DNA of 7,509 nt from Deltaproteobacteria bacterium (GTDB lineage: Bacteria > Desulfobacterota > Desulfobulbia > Desulfobulbales > VMSU01), in assembly GCA_021789795.1 (NCBI GenBank), contig JAJYJA010000116.1:1-7509 (forward strand). The letters run 5' to 3'. Numbering within the stretch: the first letter of the stretch is position 1; each line of letters starts with the position of its first letter. The notes below the pieces were generated by a model. The model made no database searches. It was not told the origin of the DNA and saw only the letters and a program-made list of their open reading frames with translations. Shown one piece after another: positions 1 to 6,187 of the stretch. The translations under genes and the position numbers were made by a program.

Positions 1-590
1 ACCCCGGCCACCACGCCGCCCAGGTCCTTCAGCATCCCCTGAAGGCTGCCCGGGCCGCCGCCACAACTCTGATTGAGGCAGTAGCAGCCCGCCAGGGTGT
101 CCATGGTGGTCAGGCCCAACGTGGCCCGGCCATTGTTGCCCGCCTGCCAGAGGTAGGCCTGGCAGTGGTTCCAGGTGCCGGCGTCGCAGGCGATCACCCC
201 ATTGGCGCAGATACCGGACACGGCAAAGGGTGGCTGGTAGGTGTACTCCCTGACCCCGTCGAAATCCAAATCCTGGCAGATCCGTACCGGGTTGAGGTCG
301 CCGGTGCCTAACCTGGCGATGGATACCGAAAGAAAGGCGGCGGACGAGGGGTTGCTGATCTTAACGGAGGCCGACTTTTCACCGTCGACGGTCGAGAGTT
401 GGGAGGTGCTGTCGGTGAGCGGCAAGGAGGCGTGCTGACGGATGCCGTCACTTGAGCCGAACTGCTGGAGCACGGCCTTGGCGGCGTCCCGGGCCATCGT
501 TACCGGATCGCCAGCCGCCCAGACGAAGTTGGCGTGCGGCAGCAGGCTAAGGCCGATGAGCGCGCACCATCTCGCGGATGGCTTGATCAT
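1..590 (-). CDS. Exported cysteine-rich conjugal transfer protein, N-terminal part (possibly TraN-like)
   Basis: Open reading frame starting at ATG 588-590 and running off the left edge after 196 codons with no stop; the C-terminus is missing. Residues 1-26 look like a Sec signal peptide: basic start (MIKPSAR), hydrophobic stretch about 9-24, and a likely cut near VWA-AGD. The mature part has cysteines at 105, 128, 135, 143, 169, 171 and 176, including CDAGTW (135-140) and GCYCLNQSC (168-176), so a disulfide-bonded periplasmic or outer-membrane protein is likely. The start lies inside the end of traC (44-base overlap), with AAGGA-like sequence just upstream, suggesting translational coupling. 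The GCYC-type motif resembles proteins annotated as TraN mating-pair stabilisation factors in conjugative elements outside the classical F group; this is from memory. Classical F traN is not directly after traC, so the name is uncertain. That the gene is real is well supported by the frame, the signal peptide and the tight junction. Confidence 0.8.
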   Translation of the reverse strand, partial: MIKPSARWCALIGLSLLPHANFVWAAGDPVTMARDAAKAVLQQFGSSDGIRQHASLPLTDSTSQLSTVDGEKSASVKISNPSSAAFLSVSIARLGTGDLNPVRICQDLDFDGVREYTYQPPFAVSGICANGVIACDAGTWNHCQAYLWQAGNNGRATLGLTTMDTLAGCYCLNQSCGGGPGSLQGMLKDLGGVVAG

Positions 591-3045
591 AGTCCTTGCC
601 GTCCTTGGCCAGTTTTTCTATGGCGGCAATCTCGCGGGGATTCGAGGTGTAGAGGTAATAGGTGTAGGGATCGACCACCAGCCGCAACACCCCGTTGCCG
701 AACGGGGTGTCGAAGAAGAGTTCGGAATACTGCGGGGGCTTGGACTTGACGCTCTTTAACAGCTCGGTGGTGAAGGCGTCGTAATCGATCAACCCCTCCT
801 GCTGGGCAGCACTGAAATCCTGGGACTCCAGCAGGATCTTGAAGGCGGAGTTGGACTTGATCACCTCGCCCACCGGCCCGAAGCTCTTGAGGTCGAAGAG
901 CGATTGGGTGATGACCATGAACGAGCCCTGGTATTTCCGCGCCCGGCGGTAGCCCTCGCTGATCACCGGGGCCAGCATGGCCGCCTCGCCCATGAACTGC
1001 CAGGCCTCGTCGAAGATGAAGAGCCGGGGCCGGGAGCGGTCGGAAAGGTAGAGATCCTGGGTCACGGCGTTGATCACGAGTAGCGTCACCACCCGGTAGA
1101 GCTCGGGCTGGATCTTCAGGTGCTCGAGCTCCAAGACGACAAACTCGTCCTGGCGAATATCGAAGGTCGAAGGGCCGGTGAAGAACTTGGCATGCGCCCC
1201 CTGGCTGGTGAACTCGCGGATATTGAAGGCCAGCTTGCTTGCCGCCTCGGTGAGGTGACGGTTGCCGCCGATCTCGGCGAGCCCCGAGTCCGGCACCTTG
1301 GGAAAGAGGGATAAGAAGCGGTAGACCGTATCGGCGTCGGCGTCATTACCCTCCTGCTGCCAGGCCCAGCGCACCGCGTTCCGGATCAGGTTCATCTCGG
1401 TATCGTCCGGCTGGCTGTCGCTGGAGTTGGAGTAGGCCATCTGGGCGAAGACGGCGGCCACGCTCTTCAGCTCCTCGTCCGGGTCTTCGATATGGGTGAA
1501 GGGGTTCAGGCAGATCGGCATCCCCGGCTGGAAATCGAGATAGCGCGCCCCGAGCATGGTGGTCATCTTGCGGTAGCTGCCGCCGATATCGACGATGCGG
1601 ATCAAGGCGCCGCTGGCGTAGTAGTTGAACGAGATGGAGTTTACCAGAAAGCTCTTGCCGCTGCCGGAACTGGCACTGCAAAAGACATTCTGGTTGATGG
1701 CCCCGGCGTCGAAGAAGTCGATCCCGGCCAGTTGCCCCTTGCGGCCCAGGAAGAGGAGCCTCGGCAGCCCGGCGCCGGCGAAATCGGCCTGCACCGGCAG
1801 GATGGCGGTCACCGTCGGCACCGGGGCGATGAAGTCGCGGTTGATGTTCTGCAGGGTCTTGCCCTCGGTGTAGAGTCCGAAAGGCAGCGCCGCCAGGAAC
1901 AGGATCTTCAGGATACCCCAGTCCTGCTGCATGGTGTAGCCGTTGCTCTCCCACATCCGTCTTGCCCGGGCCATGGAGTCCAGGGCCTGGTCCTTGTCCG
2001 TACTCCAGGTCCAGAGGATGGGCATGACCTTGACGAATTGGGTGCCCTTGTCCAATTCGTCGGCGGCGTTCAGGTACTCCTCCTGCTTGCGCCGGAGTGA
2101 GGGTGAAAAGGAGCCCACCGCCTCCTGCTGCAAGACCAGGTTGCACTTGGCGTGCAGGGTGCTGGCCAGGGGCTCGAAGATGACGTTGACCGCGTAGAGG
2201 AAGCCGGTCTTGATCTGGTCGGCATCGGAGATCAGGCCCCAGATACCGCCGAACAGGGAGTTGCTCTGCAAGGGATCGACCTGCTTGGGGAACATCTTGG
2301 GCGTGGTGCAGCAGAAATACTTGTCGCCCACCAGCAGGCAATCGCCCTGGTCGCGGATCACGGTGTCGCTGGTGAGGATCTGCTTGCGGATCGGCAGGGT
2401 GTCGTCATATTGACCGACGTTGCGGTCTGGGTAGTCCTCGGGGTAACGGTTCAAAAAGCGGCGGCACCATTCCAGGAGCTGCTCCGGCCCCATGAGGCGC
2501 GGGTAGAGATGGACGGCGGCCAGGGTCTCGCCGATCTGGCGCTTGATCTCCTTCAAAAGCCCACCCTGGGCGTCCCGGCTCTTCCGGGGCAGCTTCACGG
2601 TCACGAGCAGCCGGAAGTTGCGGATGGGGATACCGGCGCTCTCCTCCACCCCGGAGGCCCCTTGCCGGACAAAAGCACTGACCGCATCCAGGTTGGCCTG
2701 GACCAAGGGATGAGTCCGGGTGCGGGAACGACGGAAGAGATCGAGGATCGGCTCGACGTGGGGATCGGCGTGGAAGATGAACTGCAAGACCGAGTCGTCG
2801 GGCAGACCAGCCCGGAACAGGCCTTCCAGGGTCTTCAGGGTCTTGGCCCCGGCAAAGGAGAGCGGGGTGCACTCCCAGGCCAGGCCCACGGTGTTGTCCT
2901 GATTGAGGTAGGTCTCCGTCTCCGGGTCGTAGGCCACGTAGTTCAGGTAATTCGAGAAGGAGTCGCGCCGCACCATCTTGCGGAGGTCGGAGAACTTCAG
3001 CCCCCCTTCGGGGCCGAAGACGAGCCGGTCGAGAAAGGCGAGCAT
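547..3045 (-). CDS. traC: TraC, type IV secretion assembly ATPase (VirB4 family)
   Basis: 832-residue protein, close to the usual TraC length of F-type systems. It is the cytoplasmic or membrane-associated ATPase that powers pilus assembly in F-like conjugation, equivalent to VirB4. The N-terminal half (about 30-400) fits the TraC_F_IV region. A P-loop ATPase domain follows: Walker A ASSGSGKS at 458-465 (K464, S465), Walker B RLFIFDEAW at 674-682 (D679, E680), and a sensor-like VITQSLFDL at 711-719. No transmembrane segment is obvious. The ATG at 3043-3045 is 3 bases after the traV stop, with a GAGGGG-like site further upstream inside traV. Its 3' end overlaps the next gene by 44 bases. The catalytic residues are intact, so the protein is predicted to be active. 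Large open frames on both strands inside this gene are by-products of its high GC content. Confidence 0.97.
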   Translation of the reverse strand: MLAFLDRLVFGPEGGLKFSDLRKMVRRDSFSNYLNYVAYDPETETYLNQDNTVGLAWECTPLSFAGAKTLKTLEGLFRAGLPDDSVLQFIFHADPHVEPILDLFRRSRTRTHPLVQANLDAVSAFVRQGASGVEESAGIPIRNFRLLVTVKLPRKSRDAQGGLLKEIKRQIGETLAAVHLYPRLMGPEQLLEWCRRFLNRYPEDYPDRNVGQYDDTLPIRKQILTSDTVIRDQGDCLLVGDKYFCCTTPKMFPKQVDPLQSNSLFGGIWGLISDADQIKTGFLYAVNVIFEPLASTLHAKCNLVLQQEAVGSFSPSLRRKQEEYLNAADELDKGTQFVKVMPILWTWSTDKDQALDSMARARRMWESNGYTMQQDWGILKILFLAALPFGLYTEGKTLQNINRDFIAPVPTVTAILPVQADFAGAGLPRLLFLGRKGQLAGIDFFDAGAINQNVFCSASSGSGKSFLVNSISFNYYASGALIRIVDIGGSYRKMTTMLGARYLDFQPGMPICLNPFTHIEDPDEELKSVAAVFAQMAYSNSSDSQPDDTEMNLIRNAVRWAWQQEGNDADADTVYRFLSLFPKVPDSGLAEIGGNRHLTEAASKLAFNIREFTSQGAHAKFFTGPSTFDIRQDEFVVLELEHLKIQPELYRVVTLLVINAVTQDLYLSDRSRPRLFIFDEAWQFMGEAAMLAPVISEGYRRARKYQGSFMVITQSLFDLKSFGPVGEVIKSNSAFKILLESQDFSAAQQEGLIDYDAFTTELLKSVKSKPPQYSELFFDTPFGNGVLRLVVDPYTYYLYTSNPREIAAIEKLAKDGKDYDQAIREMVRAHRP

Positions 3046-3048
3046 CGC

Positions 3049-3462
3049 TTATTCGAGCCCCTCGTCCACGCCGGTGAGCACCCAGTTGGCCGGTTCCACC
3101 TGGAGGTAGGCGTAGCGGGCCATGAACAGGTCACCACTACCCTTGTAGGGCAGGATAAGCACCCGCAGGACGCGAGGCGGGGCGATCATCGGCGTTTGCG
3201 GCGCACGCAGCAGGTCCGAAAGCCGCGAGAGCCGGGCCGCCTCGGCGCTTTCTTCCGCCGTGGATGGCTTGCCAGGTGTGCCTCGACCAAAGCCGATGGC
3301 CTCCTCATAGGCGGTCTTGGTATCGACGCACTGGCCGCTGTCCTCCGGGGCCTGGCAGCGGAAATTTTCGTTGTAGGGATTGAGCGCCGCGCCGCAACCG
3401 GCGAGAAGCAGCGGGAGCAACAGAAGCGCTCCTTGGCGAGGAACGCGGGGAAAGAGTGTCAT
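3049..3462 (-). CDS. traV: TraV, outer-membrane lipoprotein of the conjugation core complex
   Basis: 137-residue lipoprotein. A basic start and leucine-rich stretch (12-20) lead to the lipobox LAGC, with C23 as the predicted lipidated residue. The mature start has the TraV hallmark of spaced cysteines and a following AY: NPYNENFRC at 28-36 and GQCVDTKTAY at 43-52, with C36 and C45. In F-type systems TraV anchors the TraK-TraB core to the outer membrane, the role VirB7 plays elsewhere. The start at 3460-3462 has a good ribosome binding site, GGAGG (complement of 3471-3475), 8 bases upstream. traC follows after 3 bases. In F-like operons traV lies a short distance after traB; here 794 bases and an opposing two-gene cassette separate them, so its own promoter or read-through from traB is needed. 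No strong minus-strand promoter was found between the cassette and this gene. Confidence 0.93.
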   Translation of the reverse strand: MTLFPRVPRQGALLLLPLLLAGCGAALNPYNENFRCQAPEDSGQCVDTKTAYEEAIGFGRGTPGKPSTAEESAEAARLSRLSDLLRAPQTPMIAPPRVLRVLILPYKGSGDLFMARYAYLQVEPANWVLTGVDEGLE

Positions 3463-3520
3463 AACTGAATCCTCCAGCCACAGGTTGGTTGCAATGCGTC
3501 AAGCGAATATTACTCTTACG

Positions 3521-3538
3521 TTCAATTGACATATTGAA
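3521..3538. repeat. Inverted repeat TTCAAT-N6-ATTGAA over the -35 box (candidate operator)
   Basis: Perfect 6-base arms TTCAAT (3521-3526) and ATTGAA (3533-3538) separated by 6 bases and overlapping the TTGACA box. Arm length and spacing suit a dimeric helix-turn-helix protein. Two further short palindromes follow at 3536-3546 and 3551-3563. In AT-rich DNA one such repeat could occur by chance; the position over the promoter makes it a reasonable operator candidate. Confidence 0.4.
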
Positions 3539-3554
3539 ATAATTTCTATATCAT
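3526..3554 (+). promoter_or_regulatory. Sigma-70 promoter of the DUF4160/DUF2442 cassette
   Basis: Perfect -35 box TTGACA at 3526-3531, a 17-base spacer, and a 5-of-6 -10 box TATCAT at 3549-3554. It lies in the most AT-rich stretch of the window: 15 of 60 bases are G or C at 3501-3560, counted by eye. Transcription would start about 6-8 bases past the -10 box, essentially on the A of the ATG at 3560-3562, so the message would have no leader. The promoter points away from traV and against the tra operon. Short inverted repeats cover it, which suggests repression by a bound regulator, most simply the helix-turn-helix protein of the second cassette gene. The match is seen directly; activity and regulation are inferred. 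Confidence 0.72.
3536..3546. repeat. Short palindrome GAAAT-A-ATTTC in the promoter spacer
   Basis: Perfect 5-base arms around a single A, lying wholly between the -35 and -10 boxes of the cassette promoter and sharing three bases with the upstream inverted repeat. It could be part of a compound operator. Simple AT-rich composition is the alternative explanation. Confidence 0.25.
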
Positions 3555-3563
3555 TAGCAATGA
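3551..3563. repeat. Palindrome TCATT-AGC-AATGA over the -10 box and start codon
   Basis: Perfect 5-base arms (3551-3555 and 3559-3563) with a 3-base centre. It covers the end of the -10 box, the predicted transcription start and the ATG of the DUF4160 gene. A protein bound here would block initiation. Because the predicted transcript begins inside the palindrome, it is more likely a DNA site than an RNA hairpin. Chance occurrence cannot be excluded. Confidence 0.3.
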
Positions 3564-3787
3564 CGACCAAAGAGCGGTTTAGGAACAAATTTACCATCCA
3601 ACTGCGAGAACGCGACCATGGCCCGGCCCATGTCCACCTCGCCGGGGCCGGACATGATGTGACAATCGACCTCTTGACCATGAAATCGGATGGCGAATGG
3701 CCTCAAGGGTTGAAGGTGGAGGTAATGGCCTGGATCGCTACGCACCGTGACGAACTGATGGAGGAATGGAAAAAATGGCACGAATGA
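3560..3787 (+). CDS. DUF4160-family small protein, first gene of a toxin-antitoxin-like cassette
   Basis: 75-residue soluble protein. It carries the DUF4160 signature, a histidine-rich loop DHGPAHVH at 19-26 (usual form DHxPPHxH), and the typical C-terminal pattern WIATHRDELMEEW at 58-70. DUF4160 proteins are commonly encoded next to DUF2442 proteins, as here, and the pair is suspected to be a toxin-antitoxin or related regulatory module. I know of no settled biochemical activity. The three histidines (20, 24, 26) could bind metal or be catalytic; this is inference. ATG 3560 is the only plausible start: upstream in frame there is no ATG, GTG or TTG before a stop at 3527-3529. No ribosome binding site precedes it, and the promoter predicts a leaderless message. 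The next gene begins within its last codons. Base composition is visibly less GC-rich than the tra genes, consistent with separate acquisition. Confidence 0.85.
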   Translation: MTTKERFRNKFTIQLRERDHGPAHVHLAGAGHDVTIDLLTMKSDGEWPQGLKVEVMAWIATHRDELMEEWKKWHE

Positions 3788-4236
3788 CCCGCCCGCGAAT
3801 CAAGGAGATTAAGCCGTTACCGGACTCTCTGTTGCGGATTACGTTCGCCAACGAGAGCGTTTATACCGTGGACTTCAAGCCGTTCTTCGACGAGGCTCCC
3901 GGGCTTGCCCCTCTGCGTGATCAGAAATCCTTTTCCAAGGCCGTTGCCGACGAATGGGGATGGACTGTTGAATGGCCGGGACTCGACATTCAAATCGGGG
4001 CCGACACCCTCTGGCTTGACGCTCAAGCCCAAAACGCCACCGACGAGAACACCCGTATCTTTTGCCAGTGGCGGGCGCGATATGGTCTGTCGCTTGCTGA
4101 TGCCGCCAAGGCACTCGGCATGACGACCCGCACCATGAGTGCCTACGGGTCAGGCAAACACCCCGTCCCTCGCTATATCGCCCTCGCTTGCAAAGGCTGG
4201 GATTGCGAGCATCGGGGACATGGACATCACCATTGA
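3775..4236 (+). CDS. DUF2442 protein with C-terminal helix-turn-helix, putative antitoxin and autorepressor
   Basis: 153 residues from the chosen start. Residues about 5-83 match DUF2442 (PRIKEIKPLPDSLLRITF near the start, then VYTVDFKPFF). Residues about 100-138 form a helix-turn-helix: YGLSLADAAKALGMTTRTMS, then GSGKHPVPRYIALACKGW, the usual end of DUF2442-HTH fusions. The likely role is DNA binding and control of its own promoter, with the DUF2442 part contacting the DUF4160 partner; this is inferred from domain architecture. Starts at 3766, 3775 and 3784 are possible. GGAGG at 3760-3764 sits 1, 10 and 19 bases away respectively, favouring 3775; 3784 would give an ATGA overlap with the upstream stop. 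Either way the two genes overlap and should be coupled. The last nine residues, EHRGHGHHH, include five histidines, an unusual natural tail that may bind metal. It ends 20 bases from the converging traB stop. Confidence 0.85.
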   Translation: MARMTRPRIKEIKPLPDSLLRITFANESVYTVDFKPFFDEAPGLAPLRDQKSFSKAVADEWGWTVEWPGLDIQIGADTLWLDAQAQNATDENTRIFCQWRARYGLSLADAAKALGMTTRTMSAYGSGKHPVPRYIALACKGWDCEHRGHGHHH

Positions 4237-4256
4237 GCCTGTTTTTTTCACGCTGT

Positions 4257-5438
4257 TCACAACGCCTCGTTGCCAAAATTCTTGATCGCCAGTTCCTTTC
4301 CTTCTGAAACGACCACGGTCACCTTCTTCGCCGCCCCGACCTCGATGACCGGAGTTGCCTGCTTGGCCAGATCCAGATAGAGATCGTGCAGGGTCTTCGA
4401 CCCTTCGGCAAGCCCGCCGCCGGCGGCGGATTTGGTCAACTGATCGGCATTGACCACGCTGGTGGAGCCGAGCGCCGTGGTCGATTGGGTGATGGTCGAG
4501 GCCTGCAAGGCGTTGCCCGCCCCACCGAAGATCCCGGCCACCACCGCCCTGGCCGTGGCCGCCCCCATCTTCGAGACCACCCGGCCCGAAAGCCCCACCT
4601 TGCTGTCGCTGTCGGTCACGAAACCCTTGACCGTGGCGTCGATCACCGCCTGGCCCTTGCGGCCGATGCAGGAGAGCGACACCAGCCGCACGTCGGCCCG
4701 CTCCTTGTTCAACTTGCCCACCGCCTCGGCAATGATGAAGCAGCCGCGCAGGTTGGCCTTCACGTCATTGGGCAGCACCGCCGGGGCCTGGATGCGAAGC
4801 AAGAGGGGCTCCGGGTTGTTCTTGCCCTCGCCCGAGGTAGAAGCGTCGAACCCGGTCAGCAGCATCGCCTCCATGAAAGAGGGGGGCAGATAGACCGTCC
4901 TCTCCGCTTTTTTTTTATCCGCCGGCTCCTTGGCGGCAGACGGGGTGGGGTTTTGGCTGGAGAGGATACCAATGCCGCCGATGATCTTCTCCTCCTCCTT
5001 GGGCGGTGGCGGCGTATGCACCGGCGGCGGGGCCGGATACCGTGGGGGCATGACGCTGCCATACGGCGGAACCGTCGTAGCACTATGGGCCACCTGATCG
5101 GCGCTGGGGATCTCCGGCAGTTGGGACTTGGGTGCGACGGGCGGCGGCGGCACGATGGCCCGTGACCGATTCTCTTCCGACTTGGTTAGCTTGGCTATCT
5201 GGGCCTGCATGGCCTCGATCTCCTTGCGCTGCTCGCGCAGCATGGTCTTCTGGATCAGGTCTGGCTCCAGGGAGATCTCCCGCGTCTTCTCCTGATTGCG
5301 TGCCCGTTCGGCCACCGGGCTCCGACTCACCTTGTAGCCCACCACCACGATGAACAAGGCCCCGGCCCCGACCAGGGACCAGACACAGAGGTTTTTCTGG
5401 AACGGGGTCAAGCGGCTGAAGCGGTCTTTGATGCTCAC
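4257..5438 (-). CDS. traB: TraB, inner-membrane-anchored core scaffold protein (VirB10 family)
   Basis: 393-residue VirB10-type protein that spans the envelope and joins the TraK/TraV outer ring to the inner membrane. Order of parts: short cytoplasmic N-terminus; membrane segment about 18-35; helical, probably coiled-coil region about 58-92; proline-rich periplasmic linker about 95-146 with PPPP runs; lysine-rich stretch near 170-180; and the TraB/VirB10 C-terminal domain about 180-390. The C-terminal domain has the paired cysteines RGCFIIAEAV (C233) and RLVSLSCIG (C257) typical of F-type TraB, and a glycine/alanine-rich segment near 290-315 likely to hold the antenna helices. Its ATG (5436-5438) overlaps the traK stop as ATGA. 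Its 3' end faces the DUF2442 gene 20 bases away. A nine-A run inside the coding strand (residues 175-177) could allow slippage. No traP-like gene follows, unlike F itself. Confidence 0.95.
   Translation of the reverse strand: MSIKDRFSRLTPFQKNLCVWSLVGAGALFIVVVGYKVSRSPVAERARNQEKTREISLEPDLIQKTMLREQRKEIEAMQAQIAKLTKSEENRSRAIVPPPPVAPKSQLPEIPSADQVAHSATTVPPYGSVMPPRYPAPPPVHTPPPPKEEEKIIGGIGILSSQNPTPSAAKEPADKKKAERTVYLPPSFMEAMLLTGFDASTSGEGKNNPEPLLLRIQAPAVLPNDVKANLRGCFIIAEAVGKLNKERADVRLVSLSCIGRKGQAVIDATVKGFVTDSDSKVGLSGRVVSKMGAATARAVVAGIFGGAGNALQASTITQSTTALGSTSVVNADQLTKSAAGGGLAEGSKTLHDLYLDLAKQATPVIEVGAAKKVTVVVSEGKELAIKNFGNEAL
4908..4916 (-). repeat. Nine-A homopolymer within traB
   Basis: The plus strand reads T9, so the traB coding strand has GAT AAA AAA AAA GCG, encoding D174-K-K-K-A178. 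This is the longest single-base run I noticed in the window. Loss of one A shifts to a frame that stops at 4856-4858 after 19 further residues, giving a product of about 193 residues with the membrane anchor and proline-rich linker but no VirB10 domain. Whether slippage happens is unknown; runs of nine A are within the range where polymerase slippage is reported in bacteria. Confidence 0.6.
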
Positions 5439-6187
5439 AAATCGCCTCCCCGCTGCTCGACGATAAAGACCCGCGACGACTGCCCCGCTTCGAGCCCTTG
5501 ATTTTCAACCACCACCGCCACGATCCGTTTCCCCATGCCGGGACGAAGAAAATCCCGCTCCGTAAGTCGGACGGCCTTGCCGCCGGCTGGCCGCGCCACG
5601 TATTCCTTGAGCCTCAGTCCCGCCCCTTCGACCTCAATCGTCTTGATCAGCCGCACCGTCAGGTCGGCGGAGACGGCGACCTCGGCATCCTCCTTCGTCA
5701 CCCGGTAACTCTCCGGATACTCGCCGAGATAGGCCTCGCGGATCAGTTGCAGCACCTTTTTTTCGAACGGCAGGGCTTGATAGCGCTCGGCGTTTTGCTT
5801 CAGGTCGGCGGTTGGCGGGGCCGCAAGCCGCACGGTCACCGAAGGGATGCGTTTCGGGGTGGCGATCAGCGAGTAGATCGCTCCCCCGCAGTTCAAGAAC
5901 AACTCGCTGGGGGTGGTCGAATACTGCTTGCCCGCGCCGGCTTCCACCAGGATGCCGAACTTGACGAAGGCGTTGTTGCCGGAGAAGTGCCCCTCGATCC
6001 CCTTTTCCTTGGAGAAGATGAGGTCGCTGATCGGGCCGGGGCAGACGATGCGGTTGACATCGGTGGACGAGAGCTCGATGGCCGTGGTCACCTCGGCGGG
6101 AATCGGGCCGGGTGGTGGCTCGGCCCCGACCGGCGCCGCCATCATCAACAAGGTCAGCACCCATAGCTGCGGGCTCTTGTCTTTCAT
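5435..6187 (-). CDS. traK: TraK, periplasmic secretin-like core protein (VirB9 family)
   Basis: 250-residue exported protein. Signal peptide about 1-22 (hydrophobic WVLTLLMMAAPVGA, cut near VGA-EP). The TraK hallmark ELSSTDVNRIVCPG lies at 38-51 (S41, T42, D43, N45, R46). In F-type systems TraK is the periplasmic/outer-membrane ring component bound by TraV and TraB, and is the counterpart of VirB9 with secretin-like features. Cysteines at 49 and about 100 could form a disulfide. Length is close to the family norm. The start at 6185-6187 overlaps the traE stop by ATGA and its stop overlaps the traB start in the same way, so traE-traK-traB are probably translationally coupled at fixed ratios. 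Confidence 0.95.
   Translation of the reverse strand: MKDKSPQLWVLTLLMMAAPVGAEPPPGPIPAEVTTAIELSSTDVNRIVCPGPISDLIFSKEKGIEGHFSGNNAFVKFGILVEAGAGKQYSTTPSELFLNCGGAIYSLIATPKRIPSVTVRLAAPPTADLKQNAERYQALPFEKKVLQLIREAYLGEYPESYRVTKEDAEVAVSADLTVRLIKTIEVEGAGLRLKEYVARPAGGKAVRLTERDFLRPGMGKRIVAVVVENQGLEAGQSSRVFIVEQRGGDL

Noticed and set aside
241..759. Plus-strand open frames near the left edge (241-438 and 442-759)
   Set aside because: Antisense to the exported cysteine-rich gene and the end of traC; no family features or start signals.
1346..2341. 331-codon minus-strand open frame inside traC in another frame
   Set aside because: Arginine/proline/glycine-rich shadow of traC, with no start signal or domain; the Walker motifs belong to the traC frame.
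2152..3468. 438-codon plus-strand open frame opposite traV and the 5' part of traC
   Set aside because: It is wholly antisense to two well-supported genes, has low-complexity composition typical of GC-rich shadow frames, and shows no recognisable domain or ribosome site.
3305..3532. 75-codon minus-strand frame beginning upstream of traV
   Set aside because: It overlaps traV out of frame, crosses the traV ribosome site, and has no recognisable domain.
4213..4248. Possible rho-independent terminator after the DUF2442 gene (T7 at 4242-4248)
   Set aside because: The T-run is present, but the only upstream stem is about four base pairs (ATGG/CCAT) with a poor extension, too weak to call.
3480..4260. 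Direct repeats flanking the cassette as insertion footprints
   Set aside because: Comparing the two junctions by eye gave no convincing target-site duplication or terminal inverted repeats, so no mobile-element boundaries are claimed.
4386..5165. 259-codon plus-strand open frame opposite traB
   Set aside because: Antisense to traB; histidine/arginine/glycine-rich shadow composition and no family features.
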